A DNA stretch of 64,000 bases from Streptomyces sp. NRRL S-646 (GCF_000720765.1 NZ_JODC01000007.1:124001-188000); one strand, 5' to 3'; positions 1-8,122 are shown, counted from the stretch's first letter. Notes: a model not told the origin generated them from the sequence alone. Numbers and translations: made by a program.

Positions 1-1889
1 TTGTAGCCGTAGCTGAAGGGGTCCAGGCCGCGGCTGGACTCCCACTTGGCGACAACCGTGTTCTCGTACGTCGTGTACTCGGGTGTCGTGAAGTCGTGGA
101 AGGCGATGCCCGAGCGGTTGTTGACCGTGACGTCGATCGGACGGGCCCGGTTCTTGGCGTGGTTGAAGTACTCGGCGAGGACGTGGAGGCTGTCGTTCAC
201 GCCGCCGATGTCGCACCAGATGAGCTCCGGGTCGTAGCCGTGGATCAGCTCGAGCAGCTGCGGGGCCTGGTAGTCCTTCACGTAGTCCTTGCCCGCGGTG
301 TATCCGGTGTACGGGACCGGTTCGAGGGTGTACGGATTGCGCGGGGCGTGGCCCATCCACGGGTTGTCCGGGTTGAACCACTCGGGCATCGAGAAGTAGA
401 GGCCGCGGTGGAGTTCGGGGGCGTAGCGCCGGGACGCCTCGAACAGCTCCTTGACCAGGTCCCGTTTCGGGCCCATCTTCACGGCGTTGCGGTCGGAGAC
501 CTTGGTGTCCCACAGGGCGAAGCCCTCATGATGCTTCGAGGTGAGCACGTGGTACTGGGCGCCCGCGTCCCGGAACAGTTCCACCCAGGCGCGCGGGTCG
601 TACTTCTCGGCGGTGAAGCGCGGGATGAAGTCGTCGTACGCGAAGGCCTCGCCGTAGGTGGCCCGGTGGTAGGCGTGGGTGGGGTTGTTCGGGTCCTGCA
701 TCTGGTCCCAGTACCACTCGGCGTACTGCTTGCCGACCGGCGCCCAGGCGGGCACCGCGTAGACCCCCCAGTGGATGAAGATGCCGAACTTGGCGCCCTG
801 GAACCAGTACGGGGCCTGGTGGCCGGAGAGGGAGGCCTCACTGGGCTGGTAGTCGGCCGTACCGAGCGTCAACCGGCCGTTTTGTACGGCGACTTGAGTG
901 TCCCGTCCGGCGACGGTCACCGAGCCGTCCCGCTGCGTTCCGGGGGCGGTGCCCGTGCGGTTGCGGATGCCGACGCGGACGCGGGCCTGTTCGCCGGGGT
1001 CGAGGCGGCGGATGCGGGCGGGTTCGACGGTGCGGGCGCCGGGGACGTCGACGCGTACGGACACCCCGTCGGCGGCCAGGACGGCGACGGTGCCCGCGTT
1101 GACGACGGTGGCCTCGACGCTCTGGGCGCCAGTGGAGGGCAGCAGGGAGGAGGTGGAGCGGGCGTCGCGCAAGGCCAACGCCCGCCCCTGGGCGACGGGT
1201 TGGAGGGAGAGCGCGAAGACGTGCAGGGATGTCTTGTTCGCCTCGGCCGGGTTGGTGACCGGCAGGGTGACGGCGACGGCCTCGCGCTGCGGGTCCGTCC
1301 ACACCTGCGAGGTGCCGATGCCGACGCTGTGCCCGTCCTTGGTGCCGTCCGGCTTGTAGCGGTAGGGCGCGGACAGGGCGCCGCCCGCCGCGTACCAGTC
1401 GGCGCCGCCGAGGCCGGCGGTGCTGGTCGAGCCGTCGGCGTAGTGGACGGTGGCCTTGCCGGAGGCGTTGCCGTAGCTGCCGGCGGTGAGGAAGACAGCC
1501 GACAGATAGCGGCCCTTGGGCAGTTCGATGCGCTGGCCGAGCGCGACGACGTTGTTCCTGGCGCCCGCCGTCGCGGCCGGGAAGAGGAAGGGGATGCCGT
1601 CGACCTCGACGCGACCTGCGGGGAGCTCCTCGCCCGGGAACGTGTAACCGGAGCCGTCGAAGTCGCCGCCGGGGGCGGAGGCGGTGTCGATGCCGTCGTT
1701 GTCGTAGAGGCCGTCGAGCGGGACGGGGACCGGGTCGGGGACGGGGACCCAGGGGGAGGATCCGGCCGGGTCGTCGGCCGGTGTGGCGGCGTGTGCCTCG
1801 GGTGCGGTGGTGAGGGGCAGGGCGGCCGCGGCGGCGACTCCGGCGGCGGCCGTCAGGACCTGACGTCTTGGACAGGGACTCATACTCAT
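1..1889 (-). CDS. Secreted alpha-L-fucosidase, GH29 (3' end outside window)
   Basis: This enzyme should release terminal alpha-L-fucose from glycans outside the cell. The ATG at 1889 follows GGGAG with a 6-nt spacer. The first ~34 residues are a Tat-like signal (PRRQVLTAAAG, then an Ala-rich stretch ending AHA). Residues ~45-260 form an accessory beta-rich region (YDNDGIDTASAPGG near its start). The GH29 barrel follows, with FGIFIHWG, SKHHEGFALWDT and LIWCDIGG; the Asp of the last motif is the expected nucleophile. About 629 codons are visible and no stop is reached, so the C-terminus lies beyond the left edge. The upstream gap holds inverted repeats that may be operators. The family is clear; the exact fucoside linkage is not. 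Confidence 0.9.
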   Translation of the reverse strand, partial: MSMSPCPRRQVLTAAAGVAAAAALPLTTAPEAHAATPADDPAGSSPWVPVPDPVPVPLDGLYDNDGIDTASAPGGDFDGSGYTFPGEELPAGRVEVDGIPFLFPAATAGARNNVVALGQRIELPKGRYLSAVFLTAGSYGNASGKATVHYADGSTSTAGLGGADWYAAGGALSAPYRYKPDGTKDGHSVGIGTSQVWTDPQREAVAVTLPVTNPAEANKTSLHVFALSLQPVAQGRALALRDARSTSSLLPSTGAQSVEATVVNAGTVAVLAADGVSVRVDVPGARTVEPARIRRLDPGEQARVRVGIRNRTGTAPGTQRDGSVTVAGRDTQVAVQNGRLTLGTADYQPSEASLSGHQAPYWFQGAKFGIFIHWGVYAVPAWAPVGKQYAEWYWDQMQDPNNPTHAYHRATYGEAFAYDDFIPRFTAEKYDPRAWVELFRDAGAQYHVLTSKHHEGFALWDTKVSDRNAVKMGPKRDLVKELFEASRRYAPELHRGLYFSMPEWFNPDNPWMGHAPRNPYTLEPVPYTGYTAGKDYVKDYQAPQLLELIHGYDPELIWCDIGGVNDSLHVLAEYFNHAKNRARPIDVTVNNRSGIAFHDFTTPEYTTYENTVVAKWESSRGLDPFSYGY

Positions 1890-1903
1890 GAGCGGCTCCC
1901 GAT

Positions 1904-1987
1904 TCATCCGATGTCTGATGATTGGGTGGACCCATAAGCCTGTCAATGGGGCGTGATCGCACAGGAGTTGACCCATTGATCGGATGA
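1904..1987. promoter_or_regulatory. Nested inverted repeats upstream of the fucosidase gene
   Basis: Two perfect inverted repeats are nested here: TCATCCGAT (1904-1912) with ATCGGATGA (1979-1987), and TCAATGGG (1943-1950) with CCCATTGA (1972-1979). A third, TGGGT-GG-ACCCA, lies at 1923-1934, and GACCCAT recurs at 1929 and 1970. All sit within 100 nt upstream of the fucosidase start. This layout suits a transcription-factor site, but I cannot name the regulator. Confidence 0.4.
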
Positions 1988-2149
1988 CCTGCGAGTGAAG
2001 CCGCCATGCCCGACGGCCGCCCCGCAAAAAGTCCAAGAAGAGCCGCCCGAATGTCCAAGAGCGAATGCTCTCGACGCGGAGCCCACGGCGGGGCAGAGTG
2101 CTCTGCGTACTCATGAGTAGTTCCACGTCACGCACCCCGAGGAGCGCCC

Positions 2150-3547
2150 GTGACCAGCTGGGTCGGCCGGACCGCCGCCGAGATCGCCGCCGCCGTACGT
2201 GAGAAGCGGGCCACGCCCCGCGAGGTGGTGGCCGAGCACCTCGACCGGATCGAGCGGCTCGACGGCCGGATCGGGGCGTTCCGGGTCGTGCGGGCCGAGG
2301 CGGCGCTCGCGGAGGCCGACGAGCTGGCCTCCCGTGACGATCTGGCCGGACTGCCGCTGGCCGGGGTGCCAGTGGCGGTCAAGGACAATCTCGCGGTACG
2401 CGGTGAGTCCAACCGCGTGGGCTCCGCCGCGACGCCGGACACGCCCGCCGCCGACGATCACGTCACGGTGGCGCGGCTGCGGGCGGCAGGTGCGGTGGTG
2501 GTGGGCCTGACGAACGTGCCTGAGCTCTGCGTCTTCGGCACCACCGAGGGCGTCCACGGCACCGCCCGCAACCCCTGGGACCCGACCCGCACGGCGGGCG
2601 GCTCCTCGGGCGGCAGTGCGGCAGCGGTCGCCGCCGGCCTGGTGCCGATCGCCCTCGGCAACGACGGGATGGGCTCGCTGCGCATCCCGGCCGCCAACTG
2701 CGGTCTGGTCACCATCAAGCCGGGCCACGGGGTCGTCCCGGCGGGCATCAGCGACGGCGACTGGTTCGGCATGTCCGAGAACGGTCCGCTCGCCACGACG
2801 GTCGAGGACGCGCGCCTGATGCTGTCGGTGCTGGCGGACACCGAGACGGCGCCGCCGTCCGAACCCGCCATGCGCAAGATCGCCGTCTCGCTGCGCAGCC
2901 CCCTGGCCGGCGTCACGATCAGCCGGCCGTACACGACCGCGGCCCGCGACGCCGCCGGCGTCCTGATCAAGGCCGGCCACCAGGTCCGCCGGGCCGACCC
3001 GCCCTACCCGCTTTCCCTGAGCACCATGTCCCTCGCCCACTGGACCGCGGGCACTGCGGTGGACGCCCAGGGCCTGGACCCGCGCCTGCTCAACCGGCGC
3101 ACCCGGGTACACGCCACCATCGGCCGCCGCTTCCTGAGCAGCATCCGCAACGGTGACAGCCGGGACCGACTGCGCCGCCGGATGGAGCCGTTCTTCGCCG
3201 AGTACGACGTCCTGCTCACCCCCGCACTCGCCCGCCGCTCCCCCAGGTCGGTGGCCTGGCACGAGCGGGGCTGGCTGGCCAACGTCCTCGCCAACACCAA
3301 CTACTCGCCCCTGACCCCGCCGTGGAACCTGACCGGCTGGCCCGCCATGTCCGTCCCCTTCGGCACCCTGCCCTCCGGAGCCCCCTGCGCCGTCCAGCTG
3401 GTGGGCCGCCCGGGCTCGGAGGCGATGCTCCTGGAGGTGGCACAGCAACTGGAGAAGCTGCATCCGTGGCAGCGGACGGCACCGCTGGACCAGGAGGTCT
3501 GCAAAGGCGTGGATCCGGGGCGGTGGACGCCGGGAAAATGGAGCTGA
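2150..3547 (+). CDS. Amidase signature family enzyme
   Basis: This is a 465-residue amidase-signature hydrolase of the Ser-cisSer-Lys type. The expected Lys lies in VAVKDN (~residue 80), the Gly/Ser loop in GGSSGGSAAAVAAG (~residues 147-160), and the Ser nucleophile motif in GNDGMGSLRIPAANCG (family form GTDxGGSIRxPA). The GTG start at 2150 is preceded by GAGGAGCG. Family members hydrolyse small amides or act as GatA-like subunits. No gatB or gatC is nearby, so a free-standing amidase is more likely; the substrate is unknown. It reads away from the fucosidase gene and is followed 24 nt later by a LysE-type exporter gene, possibly co-transcribed. Confidence 0.88.
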   Translation: MTSWVGRTAAEIAAAVREKRATPREVVAEHLDRIERLDGRIGAFRVVRAEAALAEADELASRDDLAGLPLAGVPVAVKDNLAVRGESNRVGSAATPDTPAADDHVTVARLRAAGAVVVGLTNVPELCVFGTTEGVHGTARNPWDPTRTAGGSSGGSAAAVAAGLVPIALGNDGMGSLRIPAANCGLVTIKPGHGVVPAGISDGDWFGMSENGPLATTVEDARLMLSVLADTETAPPSEPAMRKIAVSLRSPLAGVTISRPYTTAARDAAGVLIKAGHQVRRADPPYPLSLSTMSLAHWTAGTAVDAQGLDPRLLNRRTRVHATIGRRFLSSIRNGDSRDRLRRRMEPFFAEYDVLLTPALARRSPRSVAWHERGWLANVLANTNYSPLTPPWNLTGWPAMSVPFGTLPSGAPCAVQLVGRPGSEAMLLEVAQQLEKLHPWQRTAPLDQEVCKGVDPGRWTPGKWS

Positions 3548-3571
3548 AGAGCGGCCCCTGCCCGTGCTTGC

Positions 3572-4222
3572 ATGGATCGCATGATGTCCACCGACCGTCT
3601 GCTCGCCTTCGCGGCGCTGTCCTTCCTGCTGATCGTGATACCCGGGCCCAGTGTGCTGTTCGTGATCGGCCGGGCGCTCGCGCAGGGGCGCCGGGCCGCG
3701 CTGACCACCGTCGTGGGCAATACGCTCGGCGCCTATCTGCTGGTGGTGGCGGTGGCGTTCGGCATCGGCTCCGTCGTGGAACGCTCGGTGCTCGTCTTCA
3801 CCGTGCTCAAGCTGGCCGGCGCGGTCTACCTGGTGTACCTCGGCGTGAAGGCATGGCGTGAACGCGGGTCGCTGCGGGCTGCGTTCGCGGGCGGCGAGGT
3901 GCCCGCGCACAGCGGACTGCGCACCTTCTGGGAGGGGTTCGCGGTCGGTGTCACGAACCCGAAGACCATCGTGTTCTTCGCGGCCGTACTGCCGCAGTTC
4001 GTGGACCGTGACAGCGGACACGTCACGGTGCAGATGCTGCTGCTCGGGCTGGTCTTCAACGTGATCGCGCTGGCTTCCGACAGCGTGTGGGGCCTGATCG
4101 CCTCCACCGCCCGCGGCTGGTTCGCGCGCTCCCCGCGCCGGCTGTCCATGGTCGGCGGGGTCGGCGGCCTCACCATGATCGGCCTCGGGGTGACCGTGGC
4201 CGTGACGGGGCGCAAGGACTAG
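3572..4222 (+). CDS. LysE/RhtB-family amino-acid exporter
   Basis: This is a 216-residue membrane protein with about six hydrophobic segments and the N-terminal hallmark of the LysE/RhtB family, IPGPSVLFVIGRAL (~residues 23-36). VTNPKTIVFFAAVLPQF at ~residues 126-142 is also characteristic. Members export amino acids or derivatives such as lysine, homoserine and threonine. Three ATGs compete for the start (3572, 3581, 3584) and no strong ribosome site separates them; the last gives the most typical N-terminus (MSTDRLLAF). It ends 7 nt from the convergent GNAT gene. The substrate cannot be told from sequence. Confidence 0.88.
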   Translation: MDRMMSTDRLLAFAALSFLLIVIPGPSVLFVIGRALAQGRRAALTTVVGNTLGAYLLVVAVAFGIGSVVERSVLVFTVLKLAGAVYLVYLGVKAWRERGSLRAAFAGGEVPAHSGLRTFWEGFAVGVTNPKTIVFFAAVLPQFVDRDSGHVTVQMLLLGLVFNVIALASDSVWGLIASTARGWFARSPRRLSMVGGVGGLTMIGLGVTVAVTGRKD

Positions 4223-4229
4223 CGGGGCC

Positions 4230-4712
4230 CTACAGCGCCCGGTACATCACATGCAGCCCCACCCGCCCGTAGCGCGGATGCTCGTACGCCTCCGGCACCG
4301 TGCCCAGGATCTCGAAGCCCAGGGACGTCCACAGCTGCACGGCCGGGTTCGTCTCGACGACGGCGTTGAAGACCATCGCCCGGTAGCCGTCGGACCTGGC
4401 GGCGGCCAGGACGTGTTCGGCGAGGGCGCGGCCGATGCCGCGGCCCGCCCGGTCGGGGTCGACCATGAAGCCGGCGTTGGCGATGTCGGCCGCGGGGCCG
4501 CCGTAGTTGGGCGTGACGTATGCCGAGCCGACGACGGAGCCGTCCTCGTCCTCGACGACGTAGACATGCTTGGCCGGGTTCATCCACAGGGCCCGGGCCG
4601 CCTCCTCGGAGGTGTCCGGGTCCCAGGTGTAGGTCTCGCCTGCGGCGACGATCCGGTGCCAGAAAGGCCAGATCCGCGGCCAGTCCTCGGCCGCGGCTTC
4701 TCTGATCTGCAT
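4230..4712 (-). CDS. GNAT-family N-acetyltransferase
   Basis: This is a 160-residue single-domain acetyltransferase. The acetyl-CoA-binding motif A is visible as DRAGRGIGRALAEHV (~residues 87-101), preceded by YVTPNYGGPAADIANAGF, a typical beta4 region for this subgroup. The C-terminal strand FEILGTVPEAYEHPRYG resembles enzymes annotated as phosphinothricin or amino-acid N-acetyltransferases. The start at 4712 begins MQIREAAAED, a standard GNAT opening. It stands alone, convergent with the LysE-type gene. The acceptor substrate is unknown. Confidence 0.87.
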   Translation of the reverse strand: MQIREAAAEDWPRIWPFWHRIVAAGETYTWDPDTSEEAARALWMNPAKHVYVVEDEDGSVVGSAYVTPNYGGPAADIANAGFMVDPDRAGRGIGRALAEHVLAAARSDGYRAMVFNAVVETNPAVQLWTSLGFEILGTVPEAYEHPRYGRVGLHVMYRAL

Positions 4713-4767
4713 GGGCGTGAGTGTCGCACGCCCATGCAGCCGGCGATCGCGAAGGTCCTGCCGGGGT

Positions 4768-4941
4768 TCAGTCCACGCTGGGCAGGATGTGGGGCTCGGC
4801 GAGGTCGTCCTCGTAGCCTGCCAGGCGGATGGGGGCCGCGTGGGCCCAGACTTCCAGGCTGCCGAGTTCGTCCGACCGTCGGCCGGGGCGCTCCGTGCGT
4901 TCCTTGGGGCGCTGTTCGCGATTCGTCTTCTCCGGTGTCAC
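4768..4941 (-). CDS. Short conserved-looking 57-residue peptide, function unknown
   Basis: A GTG at 4941 follows a strong site, AAGGAG with 6-7 nt spacing, and opens 57 codons ending TGA at 4768-4770. The first ~27 residues are charged and low complexity (Arg, Glu and Lys rich). The C-terminal 30 look folded or conserved: SLEVWAHAAP, then IRLAGYEDDLAEP, ending HILPSVD. There is no signal peptide or membrane segment. GC3 is high in this frame, as in real genes nearby. I do not recognise a family. The charged leader followed by a compact C-terminal block would suit a small regulator or a modified-peptide precursor, but no maturase lies beside it. It is transcribed away from the ABC ATPase gene. 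Confidence 0.6.
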   Translation of the reverse strand: MTPEKTNREQRPKERTERPGRRSDELGSLEVWAHAAPIRLAGYEDDLAEPHILPSVD

Positions 4942-5317
4942 CGCGCACTCCTTATGTGTCGGGTCACCCTCGGGGCGTGCCGGTCACTTTGCGGTCCGGC
5001 GCCTGACGCCCGCTCGGGTGTGAGTCGAAAGCAGTTCGGACGCGGTGGCGCCGGTAACTCGTGTGAGAACAGGCCGTTGTCTGCCGGCTTGCCCCGGGAC
5101 GGACGTGGGTGTGGGTTGGACCCGGTGGAACTGTCCGTCCCCTACAGATTAACCAAATGAGCGGCCATCCGCTCTATGGGGCTGAAAACTTGGGGTTACT
5201 GTCATAAGTCGTCCTGTTTCAGACCCCTCTCCTGTCACTCGTTCGGTCTACAGGCCTGCCGAAGGGGCAACACCCGTTCCATGCTGGGTGCGAAGCCCTG
5301 TCCGGGAGGGGGATGTC
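4942..5317. other. Divergent intergenic region with a 9-bp inverted repeat
   Basis: These 376 nt separate the small peptide gene from the ABC ATPase gene and must hold both promoters. I see no further gene. GGGACGGAC (5096-5104) and GTCCGTCCC (5133-5141) form a perfect 9-bp inverted repeat with a 28-nt spacer, next to the only AT-rich patch (around 5142-5160). A ribosome site, GGGAGGGGG, lies just before the ATPase start. Confidence 0.4.
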
Positions 5318-6418
5318 ATGGCGTCTGTCACCTTCGACCAGGCCACCCGGTGCTTCCCGTCGATGGAGCGGCCTGCCGTGGACTCGCTCGACCTCGAGAT
5401 CGGGGACGGTGAGTTCATGGTCCTGCTCGGTCCTTCCGGTTGTGGAAAGTCGACCTGCCTGCGCATGCTCGCCGGGCTTGAGGACGTCGACTCGGGATCG
5501 ATCCTCATCGGCGTCCGGGACGTGACCCATCTTCCGCCCAGGGACCGCGACATCGCGATGGTGTTCCAGGACTACGCCCTGTACCCGCATTTGTCGGCTG
5601 CCGACAACATCGGCTTCGCTCTGAGGATCGCGCGCATGTCCCGGGTGTGCGCCCGGCAGCGTGTCGAGTACGCCGCTTCCGTCCTCGACCTCGACCAGTT
5701 CCTGGGCCGTCGGCCCAGGTCGCTGGCGGGCGGCGAGCAGCAGCGTGTCGCGACGGGGCGGGTGCTCGTGCGGGACCCGCGGGTCTATCTGATGGACGAG
5801 CCGTTGTCCAATCTCGACGCCCGGCTGCGGGCGCAGACCCGCATGCAGATCGTCCGGCTGCAGCACCATCTGGGCATCACCACGGTGTACGTCACTCACG
5901 ACCAGGCCGAGGCGATGGCCGTGGGCGATCGCCTCGCCGTGCTCAAGGACGGTGTGCTGCAGCAGGTGGGCACGCCGAAGGAGATCTACGCGCACCCGGC
6001 CGGCACGTTCGTGGCCGGTTTCATCGGCTCGCCCGCGATGAACCTCTTCCGGCTGCCGCTGTCCTCGGCCGGGGCCCGGTTCGGCGCCCTCGACGTGCCG
6101 CTGCCCCGTGGCACGTTGCGCGCGGCCGCAGCCGGGGGCGTCGGCGAGATCGTGCTCGGCGTCCGGCCCGAGAGCTTCGAGTTCCTCTCGCCGGAGGACC
6201 GGGAGACGCCGGGACTGGACCTCGTGGTGGAGAGGGTGGAGGACACCGGCGCCGTGGTCCACCTCCATGCGACGGCGTGGTCCGGCGAGGGGCTCGCCCG
6301 CATCGTCGTCCGGCTCCCGGGACGCCCCACGTACGGCGCGGGGGCCACTCTTCGGGTGGCGGTCCGCGCGGACGGCGTGCACTGCTTCTCGGCCGTGACG
6401 GGGCAGCGGCTTCCCTAG
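5318..6418 (+). CDS. Orphan sugar-type ABC transporter ATPase (MsiK-like)
   Basis: This 366-residue ATPase resembles the MalK/UgpC/MsiK group, which powers CUT1 sugar importers at the membrane. Walker A is GPSGCGKST (~38-46), Walker B VYLMDEPLSNLDA, the H-loop YVTHDQAEAM, and a C-terminal regulatory OB-like region covers ~240-366. The start at 5318 follows GGGAGGGGG; an ATG 30 nt upstream has no such site. The signature motif is LAGGEQQRV instead of the usual LSGGQ-QRV, a weak point for ATP-dimer closure. No permease or binding-protein gene is nearby. That suits a shared ATPase, or a diverged duplicate of the housekeeping one. Confidence 0.85.
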   Translation: MASVTFDQATRCFPSMERPAVDSLDLEIGDGEFMVLLGPSGCGKSTCLRMLAGLEDVDSGSILIGVRDVTHLPPRDRDIAMVFQDYALYPHLSAADNIGFALRIARMSRVCARQRVEYAASVLDLDQFLGRRPRSLAGGEQQRVATGRVLVRDPRVYLMDEPLSNLDARLRAQTRMQIVRLQHHLGITTVYVTHDQAEAMAVGDRLAVLKDGVLQQVGTPKEIYAHPAGTFVAGFIGSPAMNLFRLPLSSAGARFGALDVPLPRGTLRAAAAGGVGEIVLGVRPESFEFLSPEDRETPGLDLVVERVEDTGAVVHLHATAWSGEGLARIVVRLPGRPTYGAGATLRVAVRADGVHCFSAVTGQRLP

Positions 6419-6559
6419 GACGCGGATGCCTCACCGGCGACGTGAGGTCACGGAGCGCGGTGAACTGGCCACGCAGTTCAAGTCCCGTTGGCCGAATCGC
6501 AAGGCGGCCATGATCTGCTGACGGGAAGGCAACGGCTTGTCCGGCGGAAGGACTGGCGC

Positions 6560-7009
6560 ATGGAGCTGCGCAGTGTCGAGGAGCTGATGGATCTGCTGTA
6601 CGCCTGCCGGGGCTCGTGGGATGCCCCGGGCCTGCGAAGTCGCCGGGTCGATCTGCACCAGCACGCGCTGCAGACCGCCGCACTGCTGCGGCGCCGCCGC
6701 CCCGCCGACAAGGAGCTCCAGGTCGCGGGCCTGGTCCACGCCATCGGCCCGCTGCTGCGGCCGGGCGACGAGAGCGCCCACCCGGACTGCGCGGCCGACG
6801 CGGTGCGGGGCCTGCTCGGCGAGCGGGTCGCCCGGCTGGTGCGCGAGCACCATCGCGGCGAGCTGCCCGCCGACGATGATCTGCTGCGCCTGCGCCAGGC
6901 GGACGAGGAGGGCAGAAGCGCCGGCTTCGACGCGGGGGTGCTGGAGGACTGGCGCACGGTGCTGGAGCTGGTCGCCGCACGCAACTCCCGTCTCGGGGCT
7001 GTCGACTGA
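6560..7009 (+). CDS. HD-domain-like protein with altered metal site
   Basis: This 149-residue helical protein resembles the HD-domain phosphohydrolase/oxygenase fold (MIOX or PhnZ-type relatives). HQHALQTAALLRR (~28-40) supplies the first His, GLVHAIG (~53) the usual HD position, and VREHHRGELP (~90-99) the later histidines. The hallmark His-Asp is His-Ala here, so a canonical two-metal site may be missing. The ATG at 6560 has GGAAGGA upstream. A short-chain dehydrogenase gene begins 25 nt downstream, so the two are probably co-transcribed. Function unknown. Confidence 0.7.
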   Translation: MELRSVEELMDLLYACRGSWDAPGLRSRRVDLHQHALQTAALLRRRRPADKELQVAGLVHAIGPLLRPGDESAHPDCAADAVRGLLGERVARLVREHHRGELPADDDLLRLRQADEEGRSAGFDAGVLEDWRTVLELVAARNSRLGAVD

Positions 7010-7034
7010 CGATCCGTCATGAGACCGTACGGTG

Positions 7035-7871
7035 ATGACGTCGTCGTACGCACTCAAGGGGCACGCAGCCGACGGGTACGGGCTCGAGGGCAGGGCTGCC
7101 GTCGTCACCGGGGCGACCCGCGGGATCGGACGTGCCGTCGCCGGGCAGCTGGCCGCGGCGGGGGCGCTGGTGTGTGTGACCGCGCGGGACGTGGACGAGG
7201 TGCGCTCCACGGCCGACGAGCTGGGCGGCATCGGGGTGAGCGGCAGCGTCGCGGATCCGGATCATCTGCGGGAGGTCACGGAGCGGGCCCTGAGCGCGTT
7301 CGGCCGGATCGACGTCGTGGTCAACAACGCGGCGACGAACCAGCCGTACGGACCGCTCATGGAGGCCGGTCCCGATGCCTGGCGGGAGGCGTTCACCGTG
7401 AACGTCGAGGCGCCCCTGCGGCTGGTGCAGTGGGCGTGGCGGGCCTGGATGCGCGAGCACGGCGGCTCGGTCGTCAACGTCTGCACGGAGGGTGCCGCAC
7501 ATGTCGGGCCGAACGTGGGCGCCTACGGCACGAGCAAGGCGGCCCTGCTGCATCTGACGCAGCAGCTGGCCGGGGAGCTGGCACCCAAGGTGCGGGTCAA
7601 CTCGGTCTCCCCCGGGCTGGTGCGCACCGAGATGGCGCGGTTCGTGTGGGAGCCGGGCGAGCAGGAGCTGGCCGCCGGGCTGCCGCTGGGGCGGATCGGT
7701 GAGCCGGAGGACGTCGCGCGGGCCGTGGTGTGGCTGGCCTCGGACGCGGCGCAGTGGATCACCGGCGCGGATCTGCTGGTGGACGGGGGTACACGCGTGA
7801 GGACGGCGTACTCCGCGCGGGAGTACGCCGTCCACGACCGCCTTCGCTCATACGCACCACCTCGCTCGTGA
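7035..7871 (+). CDS. Short-chain dehydrogenase/reductase (FabG-like)
   Basis: This is a classical SDR: cofactor motif TGATRGIG (~26-33), NNAATNQP (~97-104), active-site YGTSK (~165-169) and NSVSPGLVRTEM (~193-204). An Asp-containing DVDEVR after beta2 does not settle NAD versus NADP. The residue 13 before the active-site Tyr is Thr (NVCTEG) instead of Ser. Typical members end shortly after a DGG motif; here DGGTRV is followed by about 23 more residues that run straight through a 14-bp hairpin. A one-base change in a run of five Gs could have extended the frame. It probably forms an operon with the HD-like gene. Confidence 0.88.
   Translation: MTSSYALKGHAADGYGLEGRAAVVTGATRGIGRAVAGQLAAAGALVCVTARDVDEVRSTADELGGIGVSGSVADPDHLREVTERALSAFGRIDVVVNNAATNQPYGPLMEAGPDAWREAFTVNVEAPLRLVQWAWRAWMREHGGSVVNVCTEGAAHVGPNVGAYGTSKAALLHLTQQLAGELAPKVRVNSVSPGLVRTEMARFVWEPGEQELAAGLPLGRIGEPEDVARAVVWLASDAAQWITGADLLVDGGTRVRTAYSAREYAVHDRLRSYAPPRS
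7801..7833 (+). terminator. Perfect 14-bp hairpin at the end of the SDR gene
   Basis: GGACGGCGTACTCC (7801-7814) pairs perfectly with GGAGTACGCCGTCC (7820-7833) around a 5-nt loop. It looks like an intrinsic terminator without a T-tract, as is common in Streptomyces. It lies inside the annotated 3' end of the SDR frame. Confidence 0.6.
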
Positions 7872-7888
7872 CGGTGGCTGTGGCTCCC

Positions 7889-8122
7889 TCACGGGAACAG
7901 TGCGATCCCCAGGAGGATCAGCAGGATGATGCCGGCGACGAGCGCGACCGTGGCCCACGTGCCGCGGTGCTTCACCGGACTCGTGCCCCCGCCGCCGCGT
8001 GGCCGGTCCTCCGGCAGTACGGCGTGGTCGGGGCGGTCGCTGCCGTAGAACTGTTCGTCGGTCGGATAGCGGTTGCGCGGGTCGTTCTGCGCTCGCGGAT
8101 CAATGCTGTGTGGACTGCTCAT
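7889..8122 (-). CDS. Small C-terminally anchored membrane protein
   Basis: This 77-residue protein has a hydrophilic Pro/Asp/Gly-rich front (~1-50, including QFYGSDRPDH and PRGGGGTSP) and one C-terminal membrane helix, WATVALVAGIILLILLGIAL, ending two residues later. The ATG at 8122 follows AGGGAG; an in-frame GTG six nucleotides earlier overlaps that site and is less likely. No enzymatic motif is visible. It lies between the SDR gene and a second SDR gene on the other side. I cannot assign a function. Confidence 0.65.
   Translation of the reverse strand: MSSPHSIDPRAQNDPRNRYPTDEQFYGSDRPDHAVLPEDRPRGGGGTSPVKHRGTWATVALVAGIILLILLGIALFP

Noticed and set aside
96..1937. Long open frame on the plus strand opposite the fucosidase gene
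   Set aside because: It is an antisense shadow of a high-GC gene: the translation is Val/Gly/Arg-rich without motifs, while the minus strand encodes clear GH29 motifs.
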